A program made the position numbers and the translations under genes. The notes beneath the pieces are model-generated. The model saw nothing but the letters and a program-made list of their open reading frames with translations, made no database searches and had not been told where the DNA came from. 29,182 bases of DNA from assembly GCF_000297435.1 (NCBI RefSeq), contig NZ_CAIP01000290.1, positions 1 to 29,182 on the forward strand, given 5' to 3'. Every line of letters begins with the position of its first letter. Position 1 is the first letter of the stretch. Below are positions 7,810 to 15,642 of this stretch, in pieces. The stretch is from Microcystis sp. T1-4 (lineage in GTDB: Bacteria; Cyanobacteriota; Cyanobacteriia; Cyanobacteriales; Microcystaceae).

Positions 7810-8958
7810 TTAGTGAAAGTAGCTAAGAGAAGATTGTTTTTGGGCTAACACTTCTTGATAAACTAACTGTAAGCGATCGATATTTTTACTGAGAGTATAA
7901 GAGTCTAAAACTCTTTGACGGGCTTTTTGACCTAAAATTGTGGTTAATTCGGGATGATCTCGTAGGACAGGCAAGAGAGTTTTTAATTGGGTAATTAGTC
8001 CTTTAGTATCTAGAACTATTCCCGCACCTTTTAACACTTCCCCATCGGCACCCACATCCGTAGCCAGACAAGCAACACCGCAGGCCATCGCTTCTAAGAG
8101 GGAAATCGATAAACCTTCCACTAATGAGGGTAAAATAAAGCCGTCAACCCCGCGCAAAATTTCAATTCGTTTATTTTCATCGCCGATAAAACCTAACCAG
8201 ATAATACCATCTTCTTCTCCATAAAAAGGTTTGAGGGAAGGAGTCAATGGACCATCGCCAACAATGAGCAGTTTGCATCTACTCCCTAAATTAGTTTTTT
8301 TCCAAGCTTTCAATAAAGATTCTACATTTTTCTCTGGCATGATCCGGCCGAGATAAATAAATAAACAATCGGCATTATATTGAGCTTTAATATGCGATAG
8401 TCCTGGACAATACTTATTAACATCAACCCCATTGGGAATAATGGCTAATTTTTCTTCTGGGACTCCCAATTTAACTAAAAAATCCCGTTGAGAGGTGGAA
8501 AAAATAATTACCTTATCGTAATTAGCTAAAAAAGGGGCGTGTAGTTGGTAGGTTAATAATTGGGTACTGGAGATGAGATTGCGAATTTTACTATCAAAAG
8601 CCGGGTGAAAAGTCGCCACCAGAGGCAAATCTAAAGACTCACAAATTTCTGGTAGCAGAAAATCGAGGGGAGACAGGGGTAAGGACGCATGAACTAAATC
8701 GGGTTTCAGTTCCCTGAGTTTATCCTGTAGAACCCGACTCGATTTCAGGGTGGGAATAGTATAGACTTGGGAACTATAGAGACGTGGCAGGGTGATTTCG
8801 TCGTAAAAGTCGGGCCAATCGCTTACGGTGGGTTTTTCGGAGGAAAAATGCAGAAAACTGACTTGATAATCTCGATCGAGCAGGGAATTAGTCACTTCTC
8901 GCCCATAGGTAACGTTACCGCAAAAAGGAGATTTTTTTCCTAACCAGGCAATGTGCAT
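7810..8958 (-). CDS. dgdA: GT4 glycosyltransferase, digalactosyldiacylglycerol synthase DgdA type (also called KtrE)
   Basis: A 382-aa retaining glycosyltransferase of family GT4 (GT-B fold). The start MHIAWLGKKSPFCGNVTY and overall sequence recall Synechocystis Slr1508, which was first described as the KtrE component of Ktr transport and later shown to be DgdA, the enzyme that adds the second galactose to make DGDG. GT4 features seen: IPNGVDV near 175, GDGPL in the second Rossmann domain, and the SLVEGLSISLLEAMACG E-x7-E signature near 281-297. No transmembrane segment is visible, consistent with a peripheral membrane enzyme. It is the first gene of the block with ktrB (nine bases between them) and ktrA. 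The Synechocystis link is from memory and was not aligned here. Confidence 0.87.
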   Translation of the reverse strand: MHIAWLGKKSPFCGNVTYGREVTNSLLDRDYQVSFLHFSSEKPTVSDWPDFYDEITLPRLYSSQVYTIPTLKSSRVLQDKLRELKPDLVHASLPLSPLDFLLPEICESLDLPLVATFHPAFDSKIRNLISSTQLLTYQLHAPFLANYDKVIIFSTSQRDFLVKLGVPEEKLAIIPNGVDVNKYCPGLSHIKAQYNADCLFIYLGRIMPEKNVESLLKAWKKTNLGSRCKLLIVGDGPLTPSLKPFYGEEDGIIWLGFIGDENKRIEILRGVDGFILPSLVEGLSISLLEAMACGVACLATDVGADGEVLKGAGIVLDTKGLITQLKTLLPVLRDHPELTTILGQKARQRVLDSYTLSKNIDRLQLVYQEVLAQKQSSLSYFH

Positions 8959-9127
8959 TCAGATTCTCTTAAGAAAAAGTTAATTTAGTCAAATATCAGC
9001 TTACTAAATTAGCCGTAAAATTAAAAGCTAATAGAGTACCTAAGCAAAATTAATTATCCATCTAAGTCCCCAGCTAAAAATTGCCCTTTGCAAGAGTGCC
9101 TATTTGATAGTTAAAATTCTCGGCTTT

Positions 9128-9283
9128 TTACTGATTGGCCGAGGACTTGCGACGACGACAACGTTCTGAACAGTATTTGACCTCATGCCAACAGTTTTGC
9201 CACTTTTTGCGCCAAGTAAAGGATAAACCGCAAACGGGACAAATTTTACTGGGAAGATCGGACTTCGAGACCTGACGTGCCAT
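9128..9283 (-). CDS. DUF2256 small zinc-finger-like protein
   Basis: A 51-aa frame that is easy to miss for its size. It reads MARQVSKSDLPSKICPVCGL followed by FTWRKKWQNCWHEVKYCSERCRRRK. The CPVCG...FTWRKKW...W..VKYCS.RCR pattern is the signature of DUF2256, with four cysteines in two CxxC-like pairs (CPVC and CSERC) that likely bind zinc. The function of the family is unknown. It is divergent from trmJ, with only 36 bases between the start codons, so their promoters must overlap. The region from here to the dgdA start (8959-9127) shows no further gene. Confidence 0.88.
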   Translation of the reverse strand: MARQVSKSDLPSKICPVCGLSFTWRKKWQNCWHEVKYCSERCRRRKSSANQ

Positions 9284-9319
9284 GATTAAAATTAAAAAGT
9301 CAAAAACTGCGCCTTATCT

Positions 9320-10120
9320 ATGAGTGTAGATGAAAATAATCAGAGTTCCCCACTCGATCGCCTGAGAATTGTTTTGGTTGAACCGGCCGGAGCCTTAAAT
9401 GTGGGTTCCACTGCCAGAATTATGCGGAATATGGGCTTAAGTCGCTTAATTATCGTCAATCCCGCCTGTGATATCCTTGCAGAAGAAGCGCGACGCATGG
9501 CAGTACACGGAATTGAAGTCCTAGAAAACTGTTCACGGGTAGCCACCCTTGGGGAAGCTTTGCAGGGTTGTCATCGCATCATTGCCACCACCTCGAAACC
9601 CCGTCACCTGAATACTCCCCTCGAAACACCCCGGACCGCCTTACCCTGGTTACTCACCCCTAACCTGGAATCGGCCTTAATTTTTGGTCCAGAAGACCGG
9701 GGTTTAAGTAACAGCGAACTGAACCACGCCCAGCGTTTTGTCGGTATTCCCGCTAATCCTCAATATTCCTCCCTTAATCTCGCCCAAGCGGTGGCGGTTT
9801 GCTCCTACGAACTGTACCAAATGGCGACGGAAAATAGGCTCGAACCCCGGTTAGAAACGCTCCCTAATGCCACTTTTGAGGCTCTAGAAGGCTATTATCA
9901 GCACTTGGAGAGCTTTTTGCTCAAAATTGGCTATCTTTACCCCCACACCGCCGCCGCTAGGATGGAGAAATTCCGGCAATTTTATCATCGGGCCCGGCCC
10001 ACGGTGGAGGAATTAGCCCTGCTGCGGGGCATTATCGGTCATATTGAAAGTATCGGGCAACTTTTTCTCGGTCTTGATAGTCTCAAGGGCAAGAAAAAAA
10101 ATTCTCCTAGCGATCGATAA
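9320..10120 (+). CDS. trmJ: TrmH-family RNA methyltransferase, TrmJ-like
   Basis: A 266-aa SPOUT-class RNA 2'-O-methyltransferase. Motif 1 is NVGSTARIMRNMGL (27-40), motif 2 is ALIFGPEDRGLSN (near 118-131) and motif 3 is VGIPANPQYSSLNLAQAVAVCSYE (near 138-161). Together they form the trefoil-knot SAM site. The long C-terminal helical extension (about 170-260) is typical of TrmJ, which methylates position 32 in the anticodon loop of several tRNAs (family knowledge). Other TrmH group 1 members act on rRNA, so the substrate is inferred. The start has little Shine-Dalgarno sequence. The next gene follows within 30 bases and may be co-transcribed. Confidence 0.9.
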   Translation: MSVDENNQSSPLDRLRIVLVEPAGALNVGSTARIMRNMGLSRLIIVNPACDILAEEARRMAVHGIEVLENCSRVATLGEALQGCHRIIATTSKPRHLNTPLETPRTALPWLLTPNLESALIFGPEDRGLSNSELNHAQRFVGIPANPQYSSLNLAQAVAVCSYELYQMATENRLEPRLETLPNATFEALEGYYQHLESFLLKIGYLYPHTAAARMEKFRQFYHRARPTVEELALLRGIIGHIESIGQLFLGLDSLKGKKKNSPSDR

Positions 10121-10147
10121 TAAATCTGGATACCCTTGAGGAAAACC

Positions 10148-11329
10148 GTGACTCGTCAAGTAACTCGTCGTCCCACCAAAGTCCAATCCGGCCCTGAGTC
10201 CCCTAGGTCCCTGGACTCAAACAATCAAAAAAGGTCTTTACCGGTTAAAAGGGCAAAAAAACAACGTAAACCTAACCTAATCGCTTCTTTTCTCCTTCAG
10301 GTTCTTCGCTTCTCTATCCTTGGTGTCGGTTTAGGTGCGATCGCTGGTACGGTTTTAACGGTGGTGGATCCGAGCAAATTACCCCTACACCCAAAACCCA
10401 CCGCTACTAATTCCCCGACTCCTAAACCCGTCACCCCAAAACCGACCACGTTAGTTTTCAACGAAAATCTCAGCAGCCTTAACCAGAAATTACAGGCTTT
10501 AGTGGTAAAATATCCGAAATTACAGGCGGGAGCTTTATTTATTGACCTCGATAACGGTGCTTACGCTAATTTTCGCGGAGATACTATTTTTGCCGCCGCT
10601 AGTACGATTAAAATCCCCATTCTGGTGGCCTTTTTTGAGGATGTGGATGCGGGAAAAATTCGTCTCGATGAACCCCTTGTGGCCAGTAAGGATGTCATGG
10701 CCAGTGGATCCGGGGATATGCAGTATCTAGGAGTGAATAAAACCTATACTGCCCTAGAAACCGCCACTAAAATGAACGTAATTAGCGATAATACCGCTAC
10801 TAATATGTTAATCAAGCGCATGGGCGGCAAAAAGGCTCTTAATCAGCGTTTTCAAGCTTGGGGTTTGACCAGTACGGTAATTAATAACCCTTTACCTGAC
10901 TTGGAAGGAACCAATACCACAAGTCCGAGAGATTTGGTGACAATCTTAGGAAAAGTTAATCAAGGGGAATTGCTCAGTTTACGTTCCCGCGATCGTCTAT
11001 TGAATATTATGCAGGAAACGCGCACCCGCACCCTGCTGCCGCAAGGTATCGAGAAAGCCGCCGATATTGCCCATAAAACCGGTGATATTGGCTCTATGTT
11101 AGGGGATGCGGGGATTATTGATATGCCCAACGGCAAACGCTATCTAGGAGCAGTGATGGTCAAACGTCCCCACAATGATAGTAACGCTAGGACTCTGATT
11201 CAACAAATATCACGCACGGCCTACCAACACTTTAAATGGTATCAATCTAAACCCGCAGCCAAACCGCAACCGGTCGCCCAGTCTTCTCCCTCTCCGAGTC
11301 CGGTCGTTAGTCCTAGTCCGGGTAATTAG
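10148..11329 (+). CDS. Membrane-anchored class A beta-lactamase-fold serine hydrolase
   Basis: 393 aa from the GTG at 10148, which has GAGG six bases upstream. A TTG at 10136 adds four residues but lies ahead of that site. A basic N-terminus is followed by one hydrophobic segment (about 47-73) and a Pro/Thr linker, so the catalytic domain should lie in the periplasm. The domain carries the three active-site motifs of the family: S-T-I-K (S152, K155), SDN (213-215) and KTG (310-312). The omega-loop region (PDLEGTNTTSPRDLV) is shorter than in true class A enzymes and the usual E-x-x-L-N is not clear. It could therefore be a penicillin-binding or peptidoglycan-related hydrolase rather than a resistance enzyme. 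The tail is Pro/Ser-rich. It meets the glutaredoxin-like gene tail to tail, with three bases between. Confidence 0.85.
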   Translation: MTRQVTRRPTKVQSGPESPRSLDSNNQKRSLPVKRAKKQRKPNLIASFLLQVLRFSILGVGLGAIAGTVLTVVDPSKLPLHPKPTATNSPTPKPVTPKPTTLVFNENLSSLNQKLQALVVKYPKLQAGALFIDLDNGAYANFRGDTIFAAASTIKIPILVAFFEDVDAGKIRLDEPLVASKDVMASGSGDMQYLGVNKTYTALETATKMNVISDNTATNMLIKRMGGKKALNQRFQAWGLTSTVINNPLPDLEGTNTTSPRDLVTILGKVNQGELLSLRSRDRLLNIMQETRTRTLLPQGIEKAADIAHKTGDIGSMLGDAGIIDMPNGKRYLGAVMVKRPHNDSNARTLIQQISRTAYQHFKWYQSKPAAKPQPVAQSSPSPSPVVSPSPGN

Positions 11330-11332
11330 CCC

Positions 11333-11599
11333 CTAGGTTAAATTATTTGCTAAAAGACGGGCTAATTGTTCGGCATTTGCCCGGGGGGAAAGACGAGGAA
11401 GGATTTTTTCCCCCGTGGCCAGTTTTTGACAGAGGACGGGGATTTCGTACTGATAAGCGTTAAACCAATCCTCTCGACTGGTAATGTCCCTAATTTCTAA
11501 CTGCCAGTCCGGTTGACGGATTTTTTCTAGTTTCTCTAACAACCCTTCGCAAAGATGACAGTCCGGTTTACTGTATAAAATTAGTTCTATGGTAGTCAT
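11333..11599 (-). CDS. Glutaredoxin-like protein (DUF836 type)
   Basis: An 88-aa thioredoxin-fold protein. YSKPDCHLCEGLLEKLEKI has the N-terminal CxxC (C14, C17) in the glutaredoxin position, and the cis-proline is seen in YEIPVLC (near 53-58). The C-terminal half is short, as in DUF836 proteins. A role in thiol/disulfide exchange is likely, but the partner is unknown. It is convergent with the beta-lactamase-fold gene, and its start codon is only eight bases from that of the divergent small membrane protein gene. Confidence 0.83.
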   Translation of the reverse strand: MTTIELILYSKPDCHLCEGLLEKLEKIRQPDWQLEIRDITSREDWFNAYQYEIPVLCQKLATGEKILPRLSPRANAEQLARLLANNLT

Positions 11600-11607
11600 A
11601 AATATTT

Positions 11608-11847
11608 ATGTTCATTACCCCCACGATTAGTCTCTCATCAACAATTCTACAAACTCCCACACCCACACCGACTTTAAATAATAATTTAGTTAATTCAGGT
11701 TCTCAAAATCTAGTCTATATCGGTGTGTTTCTTTTGGCAATTACCCTAGTCATGGTTATTGGTATTATCAATAAGAAAATTGAATACGCTCTCATTTTTG
11801 CCGCCACTCTCACTGTTATTTTAGTTGCTTTTTTCTGGTTTTTATAA
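11608..11847 (+). CDS. Small two-helix membrane protein, function unknown
   Basis: A 79-aa protein. A Thr/Pro-rich, probably external N-terminus (1-33) is followed by two strongly hydrophobic segments (about 35-52 and 60-79) joined by a short basic loop, INKKIEY. The hairpin-like topology and conserved-looking composition suggest a real small membrane protein. I do not recognise the family. No clear ribosome-binding site precedes the ATG. The gene is divergent from the glutaredoxin-like gene with almost no space for separate promoters. Confidence 0.6.
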   Translation: MFITPTISLSSTILQTPTPTPTLNNNLVNSGSQNLVYIGVFLLAITLVMVIGIINKKIEYALIFAATLTVILVAFFWFL

Positions 11848-11934
11848 GTCCTTCAACCAAGGGGATTGAGGGCAAATCTCCCTTAATAAAGATTAACGGC
11901 TCTCGTTGATTTACCTTCACCGAATTGTTAAGTA

Positions 11935-12053
11935 ATACTAAATCTGATTATTAAAAACTGATTATTTATTCCCCTTTTTGCATGAGTGCATGAGTAGAAA
12001 ACGGGTTTCTCGGAGAAACCCGTTTTCTGTGCGTTACTCAACGGATTTAGTAT
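11935..12053. mobile_element. 119-bp MITE-like element with TA-containing inverted ends
   Basis: The ends are perfect 10-bp inverted repeats, ATACTAAATC at 11935-11944 and GATTTAGTAT at 12044-12053. The TA dinucleotides inside the ends fit the TA target duplication of IS630/Tc1-mariner-type elements. Inside is a perfect 15-bp inverted repeat with a 3-base loop (11996-12010 and 12014-12028). Its right end recurs at 39-57. No coding capacity. The type of the parent transposase is inference. Confidence 0.72.
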
Positions 12054-12108
12054 AATTCGAGTTCAGACTTGACAAAAATCTCCCTAAGACCGAGCGGAAG
12101 ATTAAGGA

Positions 12109-12392
12109 GTGCATCTCATATTTGCAGAAATACCGACAATTAGCAATTATCAGTGACTATTAAATTGGTACAAAAATATGAACAATCGCGTGTAAGCATC
12201 TCACCGAAAAACTAATGCGCGGTAGGGTTGATTCATGAATCAACCCTACTATGAATCAACCCTAGGGGTTTGGGGGGTTCTACCCCCCAAAAGCTTGGAT
12301 TGAGTGATAAAACCGAAAGTAACGGCCGATTTTAGGAGAAAGTTTCCCCTTAAAAATCGCAACTTAGTCGATTTACAAAAATGAGATGCGCC
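12109..12392. mobile_element. Inverted-repeat-bounded element, about 284 bp, candidate MITE or IS remnant
   Basis: GTGCATCTCATATTTG at 12109-12124 is matched in inverse by CAAAAATGAGATGCGC at 12376-12391 (14 of 16). The interior holds a 28-bp perfect palindrome and a G6/C6 hairpin, but no credible gene. A 92-codon frame on the minus strand crosses it and continues into the Uma2 gene; I regard that frame as chance. Together with the MITE it fills most of the 636-base gap 11848-12483. Confidence 0.5.
12222..12290. repeat. 28-bp perfect palindrome and adjacent G/C hairpin
   Basis: A perfect palindrome at 12222-12249 (arms beginning GTAGGGTTGATTCA) is followed by a second partial copy of its right arm (ATGAATCAACCCTA, 12251-12264). 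An 8-bp inverted repeat TTGGGGGG / CCCCCCAA with a 5-base loop lies at 12270-12290. None is followed by a T-run, so these are repeat structures rather than clear terminators. Confidence 0.75.
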
Positions 12393-12483
12393 CCAAGCAA
12401 AACGATCGGACTTATAATATAATTGTATTGATTGTGGCTTGTGGCTAGAATCACCCCAAATTGACTCAATGGGTTTATAAACG

Positions 12484-13209
12484 ATGACAACCCTAGATAT
12501 TGCTACCGATATTGTCTGTCCTCCCACCGATTTATGGAGTGATGAACCACCCGTGGAAAGTGATCTGCATTTACAACAAATTATTTTATTATTATCTTGT
12601 CTTGATTGGCTCTGGCAAGATAGAAACGATTACTATGCCTCGGGCAATTTGACTATTTATTATAACGAAAGACAACTGAAACAGCGAGATTTTTGTGGAT
12701 CAGATTTTTTCGTGGTTTTAGATACAGAGAAACGTCCCAGGAAAAGTTGGGTTGTCTGGGGAGAAGGGGGTAAATATCCCAATGTAATCATCGAAATTCT
12801 CTCCGATTCCACTGCTAATGTGGACAGAAAAGCCAAAAAGGAACTATATCAGCATACTTTCCGGACTCCTGAATATTTTTTGTTTGATCCCAATACTTTA
12901 GAATGGCAAGGATTCACTTTAATCGAGGGACAATACCAACCGATTACCCCCAATGAAAACGGTTATTTATGGAGTAAGCAACTAGGATTATATTTAGGGA
13001 TTTTTGCCAATAAATTGCGCTATTTCACCGAATCGGGTGAATTGGTTCCCACCCCTCAAGAGTCGGCCCGACAGGAAAGATTAGCCAAAGAACGGGAAAG
13101 ATTAGCCAAAGAACAGGAAAGATTAGCCAAAGAAAGAGAACAACAACGGGCGGAAAAATTAGCCCAAAAGCTGCGAGAATTGGGCATTAATCCCGATGAA
13201 ATTGCTTAA
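12484..13209 (+). CDS. Uma2-family protein (DUF820, PD-(D/E)XK nuclease-like)
   Basis: A 241-aa member of the Uma2 family, numerous in cyanobacteria and related to restriction-type nucleases. Visible family signatures are SDFFVVLD (near 77-84), then YPNVIIEILSDST (near 98-110), the basic DRKAKKELY helix, and EYFLFDP (near 133-139). The acidic and lysine residues of a PD-(D/E)XK site are plausible. The usual PDxxxE aspartate appears as N in YPNVIIE, so activity is uncertain. The C-terminus is a coiled coil built from a 7-residue RLAKE repeat encoded by three 21-bp DNA repeats (about 13074-13137). The biological function of the family is not settled. Confidence 0.85.
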   Translation: MTTLDIATDIVCPPTDLWSDEPPVESDLHLQQIILLLSCLDWLWQDRNDYYASGNLTIYYNERQLKQRDFCGSDFFVVLDTEKRPRKSWVVWGEGGKYPNVIIEILSDSTANVDRKAKKELYQHTFRTPEYFLFDPNTLEWQGFTLIEGQYQPITPNENGYLWSKQLGLYLGIFANKLRYFTESGELVPTPQESARQERLAKERERLAKEQERLAKEREQQRAEKLAQKLRELGINPDEIA

Positions 13210-13380
13210 ATATCCAGTTGGGGGTGTTAGGGCAGCCCAACTCACCCCAGCAGTCTAGTTATAAATACTTATAATTTCTCAGGGAATTATAACAATTATT
13301 AAATAATGTGTAGTTTTGTATACTGATGTCAGGAACTTAGATACAATATCAAGTGGCGTAAGATATATAGAGATTAGCTA

Positions 13381-15099
13381 GTGAGTCGGCATCAAGACAG
13401 TCAAACTGACCGGAAACGAGAAGAAACACAGTTCACTCCTTACAGTGCAGAAGCGATCGCTCAACAATACCGTTATAAACCTTGGCAATTGTTCGGTCGC
13501 GCTTTCGTGATTATTTGGTCTTTAGGATTATTTCTCCTCAGTCTCCTCTGGGACAAATGGACAAAGCAAGAAGAAGCCAATAAATACCGGCGTGCCAGCG
13601 AACTTAGGCAAATTCTCACCCGTTTGGGTCCCACCTTCATCAAAGTCGGTCAAGCTCTCTCTACCCGTCCCGACCTCGTTCGCAAAGACTTTTTAGACGA
13701 ATTAGTTAAACTGCAAGACCAACTTCCCCCCTTCGATAACCACATCGCTTTTGCCCTTATCGAGACAGAATTGGGGATGCCTGTAGAAAAAGCCTATCGG
13801 GAAATATCCCCCACCCCTGTGGCTGCCGCTAGTTTAGGCCAGGTTTACAAAGCGATACTCCCCACCGGTGAAGAAGTAGCCGTTAAAGTGCAACGGCCCG
13901 GGCTGCGGGCGCTTTTAAGCCTCGATTTATATCTAATGCGCTGGGCCGCCCAAAAATTCGGCCGTTTATTACCCCTCAATCTCGGCCACGACCTCACCCT
14001 GATTGTCGATGAATTCGGCACCAAACTCTTTGAGGAAATCGACTATCAAAACGAAGGTCGCAACGCCGAAAAATTCGCCACCAACTTCCAAAATAACCCC
14101 GAAGTTAAAGTTCCCAGTATCTACTGGCGTTATAGTGGTCGCCGCGTCCTCACCCTGGAATGGATTGATGGCTATAAACTCACCGATACCGAGAACATCA
14201 AAGCTTTAGGATTAGACCCCAATAATATCGTTAAAATCGGCGTAACCTCTGGATTACAGCAACTCCTCGAACACGGCTTTTTCCATGCTGATCCCCATCC
14301 GGGTAATCTTTTCGCCACCTTTGATGGTCGCATGGCCTATATCGATTTTGGCATGATGGACCAGTTAGAGGAGGAAACTAAAGAAACCCTCGCCAGTTGC
14401 GTCGTCGATTTAATTAACAAAGACTACGAAAACCTAGCCAGCAACTTTGTCAAACTGGGATTTTTAACCCCAGAAACGGATATAAAACCTATTATTCCAG
14501 CGCTAGAACGAGTTTTAGGCAATGCCATCGGTCAAAGGGTCGGTGACTTCAATTTCCGCACCATTACCGATGATTTCTCCGAATTGATGTACGAGTATCC
14601 CTTCCGGATTCCCGCCAAATTCGCCCTGATTATTCGTTCCCTCGTCACCCAAGAAGGGGCAGCCCTCACCCTCGATCCTAACTTCAAAATCGTCCAAGTG
14701 GCCTATCCCTACGTTGCTAAACGTCTCCTGACCGGGGAATCACCGCAACTGCGCCGGCGTTTACTGGATGTGCTGTTCAAAGACGGTAAATTCCAGTGGC
14801 AACGCCTAGAAAACATGATTACAATGGCTCGCTCGGAAAGTAACTTCGATTTACTGCCCACAGCGCAATTAGGCATCACTTTTCTTCTCTCGGAAGAAGG
14901 TCGTTATCTGCGTCGTCAATTGCTATTAGCTTTAACGGAAGATGACCGTCTCCATACCGCCGAAGTGCAACGTCTCTGGGGTTTAATTCAAGGAGAATTG
15001 CAACCGCGGCGACTCTTGGATGTGGCCATGAGCGCTTTTCGGGAATTATCCTCCCAAGGTGTGGCCGCTGTCCTTCCGCGAGAAACCAGTTCGCGTTAA
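13381..15099 (+). CDS. ABC1/UbiB-family atypical kinase-like protein
   Basis: A 572-aa protein from a GTG start. All ABC1 (AarF/UbiB/ADCK) signatures are present: the KxGQ motif in KVGQALSTRPDL (near 88), the alanine-rich nucleotide loop AAASLGQVYKA (near 148), VAVKVQ with the lysine near 169, an ExD-type EEIDYQNEGRN (near 219), the HADPHPGNLF loop (H302 on), and DFG as D322-G324. One hydrophobic stretch (about 37-58) lies near the N-terminus. Family members support quinone and other lipid metabolism with ATPase rather than protein kinase activity. Cyanobacteria carry several paralogues related to plastoglobule ABC1K proteins, so I do not assign ubiB itself. The small membrane protein gene follows after 36 bases. 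Confidence 0.9.
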   Translation: MSRHQDSQTDRKREETQFTPYSAEAIAQQYRYKPWQLFGRAFVIIWSLGLFLLSLLWDKWTKQEEANKYRRASELRQILTRLGPTFIKVGQALSTRPDLVRKDFLDELVKLQDQLPPFDNHIAFALIETELGMPVEKAYREISPTPVAAASLGQVYKAILPTGEEVAVKVQRPGLRALLSLDLYLMRWAAQKFGRLLPLNLGHDLTLIVDEFGTKLFEEIDYQNEGRNAEKFATNFQNNPEVKVPSIYWRYSGRRVLTLEWIDGYKLTDTENIKALGLDPNNIVKIGVTSGLQQLLEHGFFHADPHPGNLFATFDGRMAYIDFGMMDQLEEETKETLASCVVDLINKDYENLASNFVKLGFLTPETDIKPIIPALERVLGNAIGQRVGDFNFRTITDDFSELMYEYPFRIPAKFALIIRSLVTQEGAALTLDPNFKIVQVAYPYVAKRLLTGESPQLRRRLLDVLFKDGKFQWQRLENMITMARSESNFDLLPTAQLGITFLLSEEGRYLRRQLLLALTEDDRLHTAEVQRLWGLIQGELQPRRLLDVAMSAFRELSSQGVAAVLPRETSSR

Positions 15100-15135
15100 A
15101 GTGTTTAAGGTCATCATCGCTTAATCACTTTTTCT

Positions 15136-15513
15136 ATGGATTATTATTTTCTGCCCCAACCGCCCTATTTTCTAGTTTTTGCCGGTTTATTTATCGGTAT
15201 TACCTGCGGGGCCGCTTTTGAAGCTAGTCTCAAGGAAGTGGTTAACAATTGGTATAAAAATAAGGGTTCAGACGATCAAAATCTTTTAAAATCCAGTTCC
15301 TTACAAATTCCTTTTATTGGTATTTGTGTAGGAATCTGTCTTTTCCTGGCCTCGGGATTAGATATATTTATTCTCAATGGTTGGGTTGCCTACGCTATCT
15401 CTCTCCCGATGACTATCTTTATCGGTGGTTTGGTTTGGAGTCAGTTAGGGGAATTGTTAGGCCAATTACAGCGCGGCGGTTCTAAAGAAATTGACCTCGA
15501 TTATCGGGGATAA
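15136..15513 (+). CDS. Small membrane protein, about three helices, function unknown
   Basis: A 125-aa protein with hydrophobic segments at about 10-30, 57-76 and 83-104 and a polar, glutamine/glycine-rich C-terminus. No family motif is recognised. It starts 36 bases after the ABC1 gene and could be in the same transcript. Between it and the next gene is an 8-bp inverted repeat (15549-15556 with 15585-15592) of unknown role. Confidence 0.7.
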   Translation: MDYYFLPQPPYFLVFAGLFIGITCGAAFEASLKEVVNNWYKNKGSDDQNLLKSSSLQIPFIGICVGICLFLASGLDIFILNGWVAYAISLPMTIFIGGLVWSQLGELLGQLQRGGSKEIDLDYRG

Positions 15514-15642
15514 TTACGAGGCAGCAAACATTTAGGACTAAGATCATAGGTGTTAGCAGATAGGAAAGATCAACTCCCCCACAACTAACACCAAAACCCT
15601 AGTTATACCCAATTTCCCAGCTATTTTGGCCCGCGATTTTAG

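Noticed and set aside
10148..11329. Call as an antibiotic-resistance beta-lactamase
   Set aside because: The class A motifs SxxK, SDN and KTG are present, but the omega-loop E-x-x-L-N is not clear and the protein is membrane-anchored. A cell-wall hydrolase or related enzyme is equally likely.
12249..12527. 92-codon frame on the minus strand
   Set aside because: It crosses the inverted-repeat element and the Uma2 gene start, with no motif. It is a chance frame.
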